Shown: positions 42,899-51,665, counted from the stretch's first letter. The stretch is DNA of 64,000 bases from Candidatus Methanomethylophilus alvi Mx1201 (GCF_000300255.2 NC_020913.1:494692-558691), one strand, 5' to 3'. Numbers and translations: made by a program. Notes: a model not told the origin generated them from the sequence alone.

Positions 42899-45105
42899 CG
42901 ATGGCGGCAGACGGCGAATCTTCAAACTTTTTATACGAGGACAAACTAACTCAAGAGGAAAAAGGAGGTGCAGGTACGGAGAACAAAGACGAGAACGACC
43001 TGGTCCTCTCCGACGTAACGGTCGAGGAATGGATCGAGAAGCAGGAGTTCAAGTCCACGAAGGACGTAGAAGTCCCGCAGAAGATGTCCGACCGCGTCAT
43101 CGGCCAGGACAGGGCAGTGGACGTCATGAAGAAGGCCGCGGCCCAGAAGAGGCATATGATGCTGATCGGCGAGCCCGGTACCGGAAAGTCGATGCTGGCA
43201 AACTCCATGGTGGAGTATCTCCCCAAGGAGGAGCTGCAGGACATTGTGGCGTACAGCAACCCCGAGGACGAGAACGAGCCCCGTGTCAGGGTCTTCCCTG
43301 CGGGAAGGGGTAAACAGGTGGTGGCCCAGCAGAAGGCCCAGGCGGCCGCCCAGAAGACCCAGAAGAACTCTTCCTACATGTACGCGTGCGCAGGCATAGT
43401 GATACTCGGGTTCCTCGGTACGATCCTCCTGTCCAACTATTACATCCTGTTCATATCGCTCTTCGCGGTGATGATCATCCTCCTGTTCGCCAGGAACCCG
43501 GTCATGACCAGGAACGATTCCAGCTACGTGCCCAAACTTCTCGTGGGACACGATGCGAACGACATGCCGCCGTTCGTGGATGCCACAGGTACGCATTCCG
43601 GTGCGCTTCTGGGAGATGTGAGACACGACCCGTACCAGTCCGGAGGTCTCGAGACGCCCGCCCACAACAGGTTGGAGGCCGGAGACATCCACAGGGCCAA
43701 CAAAGGTGTCCTCTACATCGACGAGATCAACACCCTCAGGATGGAATCCCAGCAGTCCCTGCTCACCGCCATGCAGGAGCACAAGATGGCCATCACCGGA
43801 CAGTCCGAGAGGTCGTCCGGGGCCCTTGTCAAGTCCGAGCCCGTTCCCTGCGACTTCGTCCTCGTCTGCGCAGGTAACCTGGACGCCATGAAGGGTATGC
43901 ACCCCGCCCTCAGGTCCAGGATAAGAGGATACGGATACGAGATCTACATGCGCACCACCATGCCCGACACGGACCAGCACAGGACCGACATAGTGAGGTT
44001 CGTCGCCCAGGAGGTCCGTAAGGACGAGAAGATCCCCCATTTCGACAAGTTCGCCGTCGGAGAGGTCATCAAAGAGGCCCAGAGGCGTGCCGGAAGGAAG
44101 GGAAGGCTCACCCTGAGGTTCAGGGAGCTGGGAGGACTCATCCGTGTGGCAGGCGACCTCGCTGTCTCCCGCTCCGCAGGCATAGTCACCCGCGACGACG
44201 TGTTGGCCGCGATGGTCAATGCGAGGAGTCTCGAGCAGCAGATGGCCGACAGGCAGATCGAGTCGAGCAAAGCATACCAGCTCTTCAACATCGAAGGGGC
44301 CAAGGTGGGGCAGGTCAACGGACTCGCGGCCCTCGATCCCGGGACCGGTATGGCCGAGTACTCCGGTATCATGCTCCCCATAGTCGCCGAGGTCACCCCG
44401 GCGCAGGTCAAGGACGGAGGAAAGCTCATCGCCACCGGTAAGCTCGGGGAGATCGCCAAGGAAGCCGTGGACAACATCACCGCGGTCATCAAGAAGTTCT
44501 CCGACAAGAAGATGTCCGAGATGGATGTTCATCTCGAATACATCGGTACATACGACGGTGTCGAAGGGGATTCCGCCTCCATCACAATGACGACGGTCAT
44601 ACTGTCTGCGATGGAGAACATACCCATCCGTCAGGACCTCGCCATGACCGGAAGTCTGAACGTCAGGGGCCGCGTACTGCCCGTCGGAGCGGTCACCGCC
44701 AAGTTGGAGGCGGCGGCATCCTCCGGTATCAAGATCGCATTGGTCCCTGCGGACAACGTCAAGGACGTCATGATACGCAACAAGTACTACAAAACTATGG
44801 ACGTCTACGGTGTCACCACCTATCGCGATGTCGCAGAGTATGCATTCGTCGACTGCCCCGAGAAGACCGCGCTTCTGGAGCGGCTCCTGCCCCTCAACCC
44901 CGACGGCAAGTCCACCGCCTTCAAACTCGAGCCCCCCAAGGAGTACGACTACTCCGAGGAGGAGCTCGCTTTGGAGAAGCAGCTGGACGAGGAAGGGAGG
45001 AAGCCCCCGGAGGAGCCCGTGCCGGCACCTGCCGAGCCCGTTCCCGAGGAGGTCCCCGCGGCGGAGCCTGCTCCCGAGCCCGCTCCGACCACGAAATCGG
45101 AGTGA
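42895..45105 (+). CDS. lonB: Membrane-anchored ATP-dependent protease LonB
   Basis: The 736-residue archaeal Lon has Walker A GEPGTGKSMLA near residue 94 and, inserted in the AAA domain, two transmembrane helices (YACAGIVILGFLGTILLS, YYILFISLFAVMIILLFA) that anchor it. Walker B is VLYIDEIN. The C-terminal protease domain has the catalytic Ser in EGDSASITM near residue 560 and Lys in VGAVTAKLEAA near residue 603. A Pro/Glu-rich tail (residues ~695-736) is unusual. The start may be GTG 42895 or ATG 42901; a TATA-like CTTTTTATAC (42928-42937) and an AAAGGAGGTG element (42960-42969) inside the 5' end hint at a second, shorter form. Confidence 0.93.
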   Translation: MTMAADGESSNFLYEDKLTQEEKGGAGTENKDENDLVLSDVTVEEWIEKQEFKSTKDVEVPQKMSDRVIGQDRAVDVMKKAAAQKRHMMLIGEPGTGKSMLANSMVEYLPKEELQDIVAYSNPEDENEPRVRVFPAGRGKQVVAQQKAQAAAQKTQKNSSYMYACAGIVILGFLGTILLSNYYILFISLFAVMIILLFARNPVMTRNDSSYVPKLLVGHDANDMPPFVDATGTHSGALLGDVRHDPYQSGGLETPAHNRLEAGDIHRANKGVLYIDEINTLRMESQQSLLTAMQEHKMAITGQSERSSGALVKSEPVPCDFVLVCAGNLDAMKGMHPALRSRIRGYGYEIYMRTTMPDTDQHRTDIVRFVAQEVRKDEKIPHFDKFAVGEVIKEAQRRAGRKGRLTLRFRELGGLIRVAGDLAVSRSAGIVTRDDVLAAMVNARSLEQQMADRQIESSKAYQLFNIEGAKVGQVNGLAALDPGTGMAEYSGIMLPIVAEVTPAQVKDGGKLIATGKLGEIAKEAVDNITAVIKKFSDKKMSEMDVHLEYIGTYDGVEGDSASITMTTVILSAMENIPIRQDLAMTGSLNVRGRVLPVGAVTAKLEAAASSGIKIALVPADNVKDVMIRNKYYKTMDVYGVTTYRDVAEYAFVDCPEKTALLERLLPLNPDGKSTAFKLEPPKEYDYSEEELALEKQLDEEGRKPPEEPVPAPAEPVPEEVPAAEPAPEPAPTTKSE

Positions 45106-45115
45106 CCAAACCATC

Positions 45116-45147
45116 GGAGGGTCCTTGGACCCTCCTGACTTATTTTT
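45116..45147 (+). terminator. Terminator after lonB, overlapping the next promoter
   Basis: GGAGGGTCC and GGACCCTCC form a 9-bp stem (45116-45135) followed by TGACTTATTTTTAT. The T-run is shared with the TATA box of the next gene. Confidence 0.75.
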
Positions 45148-45152
45148 ATAAG
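45145..45152 (+). promoter_or_regulatory. TATA box of the nicotinamide-nucleotide adenylyltransferase unit
   Basis: TTTATAAG lies about 25 bases before ATG 45175, predicting a leaderless transcript. Confidence 0.6.
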
Positions 45153-45174
45153 ACCGATTCGGATTAAGGTACGT

Positions 45175-45702
45175 ATGACAACCGACAGGCACTCATTGGT
45201 CATCGGGAGGTTCCAGCCGCTTCATCTCGGGCACATGGAGGTCATACTCAAATGTGCCGAGGAATCCGAGCATCTCACCATAGGCATCGGAAGCGCCCAG
45301 TATTCCCATCAGCCGGAGAATCCCTTCACGGCCGGTGAACGCTATATGATGATCGAGGAGTCCCTGAAGGAGGCCGGCATAGGCAACTACAGCATAGTGC
45401 CGGTGGAGGACCTCAACAGATACTCCATATGGGTGTCCCACGTGGTGGCCATGTGTCCCACGTTCGATTGCGTATACAGCAACAACCCATTCACCAGAAG
45501 GCTCTTCACAGAGGCGGGTTTCGCAGTAAGGGAGTCCCCCCTGTACAGCAGGAGCATATACTCAGGCACCGAGGTCCGCAGGAGGATGGTGGCCGACGAG
45601 GATTGGAGGTCTCTGGTCCCGAAGGCCGTCGCCAAGGTGGTGGACGACATCGACGGCGTCGGAAGGGTCAAGGACATAAACGTCACCGACAGCGGGATCT
45701 GA
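45175..45702 (+). CDS. nadM: Nicotinamide-nucleotide adenylyltransferase (archaeal NMNAT)
   Basis: The 175-residue enzyme makes NAD+ from NMN and ATP. It carries GRFQPLHLGHM (GxFxPxHxGH) at residues ~12-22 and YSGTEVRRRM (ISxTxxR-like) near residue 126; GIGSAQYSHQPENPFTAGER is typical of archaeal NMNAT. Length is normal. It is the first gene of a probable unit with cinA and a ThiF-like gene, on a leaderless promoter. Confidence 0.93.
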   Translation: MTTDRHSLVIGRFQPLHLGHMEVILKCAEESEHLTIGIGSAQYSHQPENPFTAGERYMMIEESLKEAGIGNYSIVPVEDLNRYSIWVSHVVAMCPTFDCVYSNNPFTRRLFTEAGFAVRESPLYSRSIYSGTEVRRRMVADEDWRSLVPKAVAKVVDDIDGVGRVKDINVTDSGI

Positions 45703-45711
45703 GGCGATATT

Positions 45712-46212
45712 GTGATATTCGATTGTCCGGAGGCCGACGAGGCCGCAGAGGGATTGGCCGAAGTGCTGAAGAGGAAGGGGCTCAGGGCCTCTGCCGCCGA
45801 GTCCTGCACGGGAGGTCTGATCGGAGCCCTCATAACATCCATGCCTGGGTCCTCCGAGTATTTTCTAGGCAGCGCCGTCACGTACTCCAACGAGGCCAAG
45901 GAGTCCATATTGAAGGTGCCGCTCGGAGTGATCATGGAGTACGGGGCCGTGAGCGGGCAGACCGCCCGTCTGATGGCCAAAGGCTCCGTGAGGCTGTACG
46001 GGTCCGATGTGGCCGTCTCGGTCACAGGGATAGCCGGTCCAGGAGGTGCGACCCCTTCCAAGCCTGTGGGTCTGGTCTACATCGGTGTGTCCGACGGGAT
46101 ATGTGCCAGATCCGAACGTTTTGTTTTCAAGGGCGACCGTGGGGATGTCCGTACCCAGACCGTCCTGGAGGCCGTCAGGATGCTCACGAGGTTCGCGGAG
46201 GAAAGGGATTGA
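45712..46212 (+). CDS. CinA C-terminal domain amidase (NMN deamidase family)
   Basis: The 166-residue protein is the stand-alone PncC/CinA C-terminal domain: ESCTGGLIGALITSMPGSSE near residue 33, GSAVTYSNEAKESILKV, YGAVSGQTARLMAKG, and VSVTGIAGPGGATPSKPVG near residue 103. The family deamidates NMN, which fits its place nine bases after NMN adenylyltransferase. Start is GTG 45712. Its stop overlaps the next start (TTGA). A TGTGCCAGA motif is at 46102-46110. Confidence 0.88.
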   Translation: MIFDCPEADEAAEGLAEVLKRKGLRASAAESCTGGLIGALITSMPGSSEYFLGSAVTYSNEAKESILKVPLGVIMEYGAVSGQTARLMAKGSVRLYGSDVAVSVTGIAGPGGATPSKPVGLVYIGVSDGICARSERFVFKGDRGDVRTQTVLEAVRMLTRFAEERD

Positions 46213-46934
46213 GCACCCGCTACGATCGTCAGATCCCGCTCATAGGGAAGGATGGCCAGGAGAAGCTGGCACATGCGAAGGTAGGGGTCGCCGGATGCGG
46301 AGGTCTGGGGACCACCCTGGTCACGAACCTCGCATCCGCGGGCGTCGGCACCCTGGTCATAGCGGACGGGGATGTCCCGGAGATCACGAACCTCAACCGC
46401 CAGTTCGTCTACCGCGAAGATTCGGATGACAGGAAGGCGGAGCTTCTGGCACAATGGGCGATGGAGGTAAATCCCGACGTATGTGCGATCCCGTTCACCG
46501 AGCGTCTCGACGACGACAACATCGGGGCGGTATTCGGCGACTGCGATGTCATAGTGGATTGCCTGGACAGGATAAGTACCAGGATGGTCGTCAACAGGTT
46601 CGCTGTATCGTCCGGGAAGACCCTCGTCCACGGCGGTGTTTCCGGTTATACCGGACAGGTCACGGTCGTCGTCCCCGGGGAGACGCCGTGTCTCGAATGC
46701 CTCTACGGCGATGTGAAGGATGCGCCGGCAGGCACCGTAACGCCATCCATAGGGGCCATGGTCACCAATATCGCATCCATGGAGGCCGTACAGGTCCTGC
46801 AGTTATTGACAGGTACGGGTTCCCCTCTCGCAGGCAGGATGCTCTCCATCGACATGTGCTGTCCGGAGACGGAGATATACGAGGTCTGCAGGAGGGATTC
46901 CTGCAGGGTATGCGGCCGTCGGGCAAGGCTCTGA
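46209..46934 (+). CDS. ThiF/MoeB/HesA-family adenylyltransferase
   Basis: From TTG 46209, which overlaps the cinA stop as TTGA, the protein is 241 residues. It starts STRYDRQIPLIGKDGQEKL, then the ATP-binding GVAGCGGLGTTLVTNLASAG, DNLNRQF-like ITNLNRQFVY, and DCLDRISTRM. Zinc-ligand pairs appear in PCLEC and CRVCG. It would adenylate the C-terminus of a ubiquitin-like sulfur carrier for molybdopterin, thiamine or tRNA thiolation; which partner is used cannot be told. A reverse-orientation TCTGGCACA lies at 46445-46453. Confidence 0.85.
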   Translation: MSTRYDRQIPLIGKDGQEKLAHAKVGVAGCGGLGTTLVTNLASAGVGTLVIADGDVPEITNLNRQFVYREDSDDRKAELLAQWAMEVNPDVCAIPFTERLDDDNIGAVFGDCDVIVDCLDRISTRMVVNRFAVSSGKTLVHGGVSGYTGQVTVVVPGETPCLECLYGDVKDAPAGTVTPSIGAMVTNIASMEAVQVLQLLTGTGSPLAGRMLSIDMCCPETEIYEVCRRDSCRVCGRRARL

Positions 46935-46972
46935 ACACATCCTTCCCGGACAACTGTCCGCGTTCCCTAGTC

Positions 46973-46980
46973 AAATATAA
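46973..46980 (+). promoter_or_regulatory. TATA box that decides the purC start
   Basis: AAATATAA lies 26-33 bases before ATG 47006. The earlier ATG at 46985 is too close to the TATA box to be in the transcript. Confidence 0.6.
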
Positions 46981-47005
46981 TTATATGGGAACTAATCAGC
47001 GCAGC

Positions 47006-47908
47006 ATGCAGAAAATAATGACCGGGAAGGTCAAAGAGGTCTACGCCATCGACGACGATACCCTCGAGTTCGCGTACACCGACCACATCTCCGTTTTCGA
47101 CAAGATCATCCCATCCATGGTTCCCCACAAGGGAGAGACCCTCTGCAGGACTGCGAAGTACTGGTTCAACATCCTCAACCAGAACGGCATCAACAACCAC
47201 TACATCTCCGAGCCCTCCAAGGACAGGATGGATGTCCGCCGTGTGCAGATCATAAGGGATTACAGCAAGATCGACAACACCACCAAGAACTATCTGATCC
47301 CTCTCGAGATCATCTGCAGGCATTATGCCGCGGGATCTCTCATGGACAGGGTCAAGGCGGGAAAGGTCACCGCAGAGCAGCTCGGGTTCCCCAAGGGACA
47401 TGAGGTGAAGTACGGCGAGAAGCTCCCTCAGCCCTTCGTCGAGGCCACCACCAAGCTCGAGGCCACCGACATGAACCTCACCACCGAGGAGGCGAAGAAG
47501 ATGGCCGGTCTGACCGATGCCGAGTACGACGAGATCGTCAAGACCACTCTCAGGATTGACGAGATCATCGCGAAGGAGGCCGCCAAGAGGAACCTCATCC
47601 ACTGCGACGGAAAGAAGGAGTACGCCTACGACAAGGAGAGGAAACTCATGGTCATCGACACCTTCGGGACCCTCGACGAGGACCGCTGGTGGGATGCGGA
47701 GGAGTACGCCAAAGGAAACATCGTAGAGCTTTCCAAGGAGTTCGTCCGCCAGTACTACCGCGAGACCGGATATCACAAGGCCCTTTATGATGCAAGGGAG
47801 AAGGGACTTCCCGAGCCCGACATACCTGCGCTTCCGCAGGAGATCGTCGACCGCGTGAGCAAGCTCTACGTCGACATGTACGAGCGCATCACCGGCGAGA
47901 AATTCTGA
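47006..47908 (+). CDS. purC: Phosphoribosylaminoimidazole-succinocarboxamide synthase (SAICAR synthetase)
   Basis: The 300-residue enzyme joins CAIR and aspartate in purine synthesis. The start at 47006 gives MQKIMTGKVKEVYAIDDDTL, aligning with the family opening. Further motifs are EFAYTDHISVFDKIIPSMVP, IPLEIICRHYAAGSLMDRV with the conserved substrate loop, LPQPFVEATTKLEATDMNLT, and IDTFGTLDEDRWWD. Length and order fit the long PurC form found in many archaea and Bacteroidetes. It is monocistronic, ended by a hairpin terminator. Confidence 0.95.
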   Translation: MQKIMTGKVKEVYAIDDDTLEFAYTDHISVFDKIIPSMVPHKGETLCRTAKYWFNILNQNGINNHYISEPSKDRMDVRRVQIIRDYSKIDNTTKNYLIPLEIICRHYAAGSLMDRVKAGKVTAEQLGFPKGHEVKYGEKLPQPFVEATTKLEATDMNLTTEEAKKMAGLTDAEYDEIVKTTLRIDEIIAKEAAKRNLIHCDGKKEYAYDKERKLMVIDTFGTLDEDRWWDAEEYAKGNIVELSKEFVRQYYRETGYHKALYDAREKGLPEPDIPALPQEIVDRVSKLYVDMYERITGEKF

Positions 47909-47919
47909 TAAAACCTCAT

Positions 47920-47942
47920 CCCGGCCTTATGGCCGGGGTTTT
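47920..47942 (+). terminator. Hairpin terminator after purC
   Basis: CCCGGCC TTAT GGCCGGG (47920-47937) is followed by GTTTTGG, eleven bases after the stop. Confidence 0.75.
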
Positions 47943-48000
47943 GGTCGGGACCGGACCCATCCGGTCCCCCCTATTGTCTTCCGTGTTTCAAAAGACCCGG

Positions 48001-48426
48001 TCACATGATGGTGACCAAGGTCCTGCTCTGCCCGATCGGGCATTCCGCCTTCTCGCCGACGGTCTCTATGGAGACCTTGGTGCCGGCATCGACCCCTGTA
48101 GGGTTGCATTCGTAGAAATGAGGGCATCCGACCTGTCCGCATTCCGAGGGCTGGAAGGAGATCCTGGATCCCTCCATGGCGATCTTCTTCTCGACCACGG
48201 CCTTTCTGGAGACCTTCTCGACCTCGACGACGTGGACGAGCCCCTCGATCATATCGCAGTCATGGGTGGGTTTCCTGAGCTTTTTGATCCTGTATTCGGA
48301 TCCTTTCTCGAGGTTCAGGCATATGTCCTTCACTTTGCAGCCTTTGCATTCGAGCTGCGGTCCGAGATAGATGAACCTGTTTTCTTCTTTGGCCAGATCT
48401 TCGCTGACTAGAGTTAGCTGTATCAT
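48001..48426 (-). CDS. UPF0179 family protein
   Basis: The 141-residue protein matches the archaeal UPF0179 family: YLGPQLECKGCKVKDICLNL at residues ~20-39 and CGQVGCPHFYECNPTGV near residue 95, together supplying many cysteines that could bind an Fe-S cluster or zinc. ECPIGQSRTLVTIM closes the protein. Function is unknown; the family is limited to archaea. It is encoded nine bases after the stop of the EgsA gene on the same strand and is probably co-transcribed. Confidence 0.88.
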   Translation of the reverse strand: MIQLTLVSEDLAKEENRFIYLGPQLECKGCKVKDICLNLEKGSEYRIKKLRKPTHDCDMIEGLVHVVEVEKVSRKAVVEKKIAMEGSRISFQPSECGQVGCPHFYECNPTGVDAGTKVSIETVGEKAECPIGQSRTLVTIM

Positions 48427-48435
48427 TTTTTCATC

Positions 48436-49500
48436 TCAGATGACGCCCGTAGTACGGGCGAGGTTTAGTGCCGCGTTGCGCGTAAGTCCGTTCTCTCCGA
48501 GAATGGTGAACCTGTCCTTCCTCACTTTGTTGGCCGCCACGAGGGCATCGACCACATCGTCGGAGGACAGTCCGAGTTCGGCGGCCGTTGTGGGGGCCCC
48601 GATATTCTTCAGAGCATCGCGTATCTGTTTCCAGTCGCCTCCGTGGAGGCACATCATCATTATGCATCCGACCCCGCATTGCTCCCCGTGGAGGGCCTTT
48701 CCCGGGTGCAGCAGGTCGAGTGCGTGGGAGAACATGTGCTCGGAACCGCTGGTAGGTCTGGAACTTCCGGCTATGCACATGGAAACCCCTGATGCTATCA
48801 CGGGTTTGAGGACGAGCCATATGCTCTCCTCCAGTCCGGGTTTTATGAGTGTGGAGTTGTTTATGAGGCTCTCCGCGGCATAGTGTGCCATCGTGTATGC
48901 GGATGTGCTGAATTCCTCGTCCTTTATCTTCCTGGCGAAATCCCAGTCCTTGAGGGCGGTCATGTTGGATATGACGTCCGCGCATCCGGATGCGAGGAAT
49001 CTGTACGGTGCCTTCACAAGGACGCCCGTATCGGCTATGACGGCCATGGGGGGACATGCCTGGATGGTGAGGGGTGCCCCTTCCTCGTTCTTCATGGATG
49101 CCCTGTCCGAGCAGATGCCGTCGTGGGCTATGGACGTGGGGATGCTGACGAAAGGTATGCCGAGGTCGTTCGAGACGAGTTTGGCGGTGTCGATCTTGCT
49201 GCCGCCGCCGATGGCGAGGATGAACGTTGAACGCATCTCCTTCGCCGCGGCCTTCGCCTTCTCCACATTGTCATGGTCGCATCCGTCCGTGAATACGGGG
49301 GCCACGTTGAAATGCTCGGAAACAAGGTCTTCCACCTGTTTCCCGGCAGCTTCGTAGGTGTTCCTGCCGGTGATGATTATGCCGTCCTCACCGAAAAGGA
49401 GGGAGCGGCAGATGTCGGCCGTCTGTTCCAGGACATTGTGACCGAATACTGTCGTCCTTGGAAAGTTCATGGTCCTGGCCTTCGTGAATTCCCCCGCCAT
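48436..49500 (-). CDS. egsA: sn-Glycerol-1-phosphate dehydrogenase
   Basis: The 354-residue enzyme makes the archaeal lipid backbone G1P from dihydroxyacetone phosphate. Motifs: NAD-binding AIGGGSKIDTAKLVSND near residue 92, SIPTSIAHDGICSDRAS near residue 118, and zinc ligands in GCADVISN, GSEHMFSHALD and HGEQCGVG. ATG 49500 (MAGEFTKART) is preferred to the longer 49524 start because the extra residues are not typical. A divergent promoter region (49525-49560) is shared with the flavodoxin-like gene. With the mevalonate genes it belongs to lipid synthesis. Confidence 0.94.
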   Translation of the reverse strand: MAGEFTKARTMNFPRTTVFGHNVLEQTADICRSLLFGEDGIIITGRNTYEAAGKQVEDLVSEHFNVAPVFTDGCDHDNVEKAKAAAKEMRSTFILAIGGGSKIDTAKLVSNDLGIPFVSIPTSIAHDGICSDRASMKNEEGAPLTIQACPPMAVIADTGVLVKAPYRFLASGCADVISNMTALKDWDFARKIKDEEFSTSAYTMAHYAAESLINNSTLIKPGLEESIWLVLKPVIASGVSMCIAGSSRPTSGSEHMFSHALDLLHPGKALHGEQCGVGCIMMMCLHGGDWKQIRDALKNIGAPTTAAELGLSSDDVVDALVAANKVRKDRFTILGENGLTRNAALNLARTTGVI

Positions 49501-49528
49501 GGTATCACCACGTCTCCATATCATCTGA

Positions 49529-49540
49529 AACTATAAAAGC
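49529..49540. promoter_or_regulatory. Shared divergent promoter of egsA and the flavodoxin-like gene
   Basis: AACTATAAAAGC gives a plus-strand TATA box about 25 bases before ATG 49561, and the reverse complement CTTTTATAG can serve egsA, 30 bases from its start. Confidence 0.5.
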
Positions 49541-49560
49541 CGTCCATCCGATAGAGTGCC

Positions 49561-50178
49561 ATGAAGGCCCTGATCCTATGCGGGAGCGGTAACAGGGAAG
49601 GTTTCACCAATGCGATGTGCCAGGGTGCGGAGAGGGCCCTGTCCTCCGATGGATGGGACGTCGACGTCCTGCGTCCGTATGACATGGATGTCCGTCACTG
49701 CAACGGCTGTCTGGGATGCAGGAAGGACGGCCGTTGCGTCATAGACGACGATATGGGGGAGGTATACTCCCTGTTCGAGGGTGCGGACCTGCTGATCCTG
49801 GCGACGCCCATCCAGTTCAGCGGTCCGTCGTCGGTCCTTAAGACGGTCGTCGACCGTTTCAACCCTTATTGGTACCGCAAAGGTGCGCACCCGTCCCGCT
49901 GCGCCGCCATGATGTGCGGAGGAAGCGAAAGTCCCAGATTCTCCAACACGGTGTCGATATTGAAGGCATTCTCCGCAACGGTCGGGATGGAATGGGCGGG
50001 GGAGCTATGTCTCGGAGGAACGGATTCCGGGGATACGGCCTATTACGAGAGGAAGGCCGGGGAGTTCACCGCAGGGATCTCCTCGATACGAACGGGAACA
50101 CGTCGACCGCCCTGTCCTCCGTATCAGGGTACCGGGAACAGGGACAGTACGGGATGGTCCTGCAATGGTCGGACATGA
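49561..50178 (+). CDS. Flavodoxin-fold NAD(P)H-dependent FMN reductase-like protein
   Basis: The 205-residue protein resembles the iron-sulfur flavoprotein / FMN_red family: ILCGSGNREGFTNAMCQGAE at the start, CNGCLGCRKDGRCVIDDDM near residue 47 (four cysteines in CxxCxxC...C pattern, consistent with a cluster), and LLILATPIQFSGPSSVLKTVVDR. The last ~35 residues overlap the convergent gene (to 50066) and are Pro/Arg-rich, so the natural C-terminus is probably earlier or altered. The stop is followed directly by a TGTGCCAGA motif (50179-50187). Confidence 0.78.
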   Translation: MKALILCGSGNREGFTNAMCQGAERALSSDGWDVDVLRPYDMDVRHCNGCLGCRKDGRCVIDDDMGEVYSLFEGADLLILATPIQFSGPSSVLKTVVDRFNPYWYRKGAHPSRCAAMMCGGSESPRFSNTVSILKAFSATVGMEWAGELCLGGTDSGDTAYYERKAGEFTAGISSIRTGTRRPPCPPYQGTGNRDSTGWSCNGRT

Positions 50179-50704
50179 TGTGCCAGACGTCCTCGCCTAT
50201 CGATCCGTCCAGGTCGGCCACCATGACGGTCCCGAATCCCATGGCACATAGTTTTCCTATCCTTTCCGTCGGATCGCGGTATCTGCCGAGGGCTTTTCCC
50301 TCGCGGCATACGATAAAAGGTATGCAGTCGCCGGATATGTCTATGGCCGTCTCCAGAACCGAATCGTCCATGACGGTATGGATGGGGATCACCAGTTTCT
50401 CCAGGCCCGGGAGGAAGGCGTCCAATATGTCCGACTCGTCGTATACGGATTCGATGAGCCAGACGTCGTTTCCAGGGACCTTGCATCTTTCCACGAACTG
50501 CGGTACGAAACGTCCGGAGGAAAGGCTCCCGGCATCGGCCAGCACGACGGTCCCTCTGGATTTTCTCGGTTTGAGGGAGTCTATGGACGACAGTGGCACG
50601 GTCTCCGTCAAGGAGAAGTTCCGTCCGTCGTAAGATACGGGGCCTGCGCATACTGTCCCGTTATTCACCATTCCATAGATGATCGGTATGTCCATGTTCT
50701 CCAT
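50066..50704 (-). CDS. Possible HisA/HisF-like TIM-barrel protein
   Basis: The 212-residue protein shows alternating beta-alpha pattern with VVLADAGSL, KLVIPIHTVMDD and FGTVMVADLDGSI, resembling archaeal HisA/HisF-related proteins of unknown function. None of the histidine-pathway catalytic aspartates can be assigned with confidence. Its 3' end overlaps the 3' end of the convergent flavodoxin-like gene by 113 bases, which is unusual in this compact but non-overlapping genome. A different identity cannot be excluded. Confidence 0.45.
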   Translation of the reverse strand: MENMDIPIIYGMVNNGTVCAGPVSYDGRNFSLTETVPLSSIDSLKPRKSRGTVVLADAGSLSSGRFVPQFVERCKVPGNDVWLIESVYDESDILDAFLPGLEKLVIPIHTVMDDSVLETAIDISGDCIPFIVCREGKALGRYRDPTERIGKLCAMGFGTVMVADLDGSIGEDVWHIMSDHCRTIPYCPCSRYPDTEDRAVDVFPFVSRRSLR

Positions 50705-50739
50705 CCCTCTGCGAGACTCATATCATGCGGGACGTACAT

Positions 50740-51516
50740 TTATCCCTTCTTGAAAAGAGGGATGTCCTTGGGGATGTATGTTATCCTCTGGTTCGATGCA
50801 TGTTTCACATACGGGAAGAGCCATTCGGCCTGATACCTCTCGGGTGCGGCGTAGTACTTTTTGTCCTTCTTTATGAACTGCAGGACGGGGGAACTGCCGC
50901 TGTTGTCGAAGACGGATGCTTCGTCGGCGATATCCATGAACTTGTCCAGGAGTTTCAGGGAGTTGTAGTATCCATTGTATTCCTCTTCCCAATTGCACCC
51001 TATGAAGCTGTTTCCCGACCTGAGCTTCCTGCCGAATCCGATCTCCGGTCCGCATATCGCCATGTATACGAACGATATGCGGTAATCGTTCTTCGCAGTC
51101 TGTTGTGCCAGACGCAGGGTGCTGTCGTCCGTGCAGGGGCATTCTATCCCGAATGTGATGCCGATCTTGACGAGACTCTGGCTGAGGGACATGCATTGTT
51201 CCCTTGCGAATTTCAGACTGTTCTCCTTGTCGGTAAGGCATCTCTCATAGTTGTTGCACGATATCATCCTCATGTCGCAGGCGCGGTCCAGACCCGTGCT
51301 CACGACGGCGGATGATTTCCCGGCGCCTCCAGGACCGGTCACGATGTAGAGGGTCGGACCGTCCTCCTCCCCGCAGGGGCCGTCGTCCGTATACCCTCTG
51401 GACGTCTGGGCGGGTGCAGGGTCGTATCTGGAGTTGTATTCGTTGGGGAAGCACCTTCCAATCGATTCCACCTTCTCGATGAAATCTTTTGAAACGACAG
51501 AATATAGCATGTCCAC
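50740..51516 (-). CDS. Zeta-toxin-like P-loop kinase family protein
   Basis: The 258-residue protein has a Walker A motif YIVTGPGGAGKSSAV near residue 50 and downstream features of zeta-toxin-type P-loop proteins (KNDYRISFVYMAICGPEIG, RKLRSGNSFIGCNWEEEYNG where zeta toxins have the GG(H)xV and Y motifs, then DEASVFDNSG). Zeta toxins phosphorylate UDP-N-acetylglucosamine; the substrate here is unknown. No antitoxin-like (epsilon) gene is adjacent. TATA-like sequences lie near 51569-51590. A reverse TGTGCCAGA is inside at 51104-51112. Confidence 0.65.
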   Translation of the reverse strand: MDMLYSVVSKDFIEKVESIGRCFPNEYNSRYDPAPAQTSRGYTDDGPCGEEDGPTLYIVTGPGGAGKSSAVVSTGLDRACDMRMISCNNYERCLTDKENSLKFAREQCMSLSQSLVKIGITFGIECPCTDDSTLRLAQQTAKNDYRISFVYMAICGPEIGFGRKLRSGNSFIGCNWEEEYNGYYNSLKLLDKFMDIADEASVFDNSGSSPVLQFIKKDKKYYAAPERYQAEWLFPYVKHASNQRITYIPKDIPLFKKG

Positions 51517-51635
51517 TAATCCCCCTAATTTTCCCGTAATCGTTTACGGGGTTCTTAATAGTTAGTCCTTTATATTCATTTAAAAACGCGGCAGAGGGCG
51601 ACCGCGAGTTCTGTATCGTTCGAAGTAAAGTTTTC

Positions 51636-51655
51636 GACCCGGGTATTCCCGGGTC
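51636..51655 (-). terminator. Hairpin downstream of the frameshifted membrane-protein gene
   Basis: GACCCGGG TATT CCCGGGTC forms a perfect 8-bp stem, eleven bases past the stop at 51666. Confidence 0.6.
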
Positions 51656-51665
51656 ATTGTTTGGG

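Noticed and set aside
42928..42970. Second promoter and Shine-Dalgarno start inside the 5' end of lonB
   Set aside because: The reading frame has no ATG, GTG or TTG at a suitable distance in frame; noted in the lonB entry but not listed as a promoter.
42946..45192. 748-residue open frame on the minus strand
   Set aside because: It is antisense to lonB, lacks any family motif, and results from low stop-codon density opposite GC-rich codons.
51600..51660. Possible tRNA because of a GTTCGAAGT-like T-loop
   Set aside because: No acceptor, D or anticodon stem can be paired around it; the adjacent GC stem is a simple hairpin.
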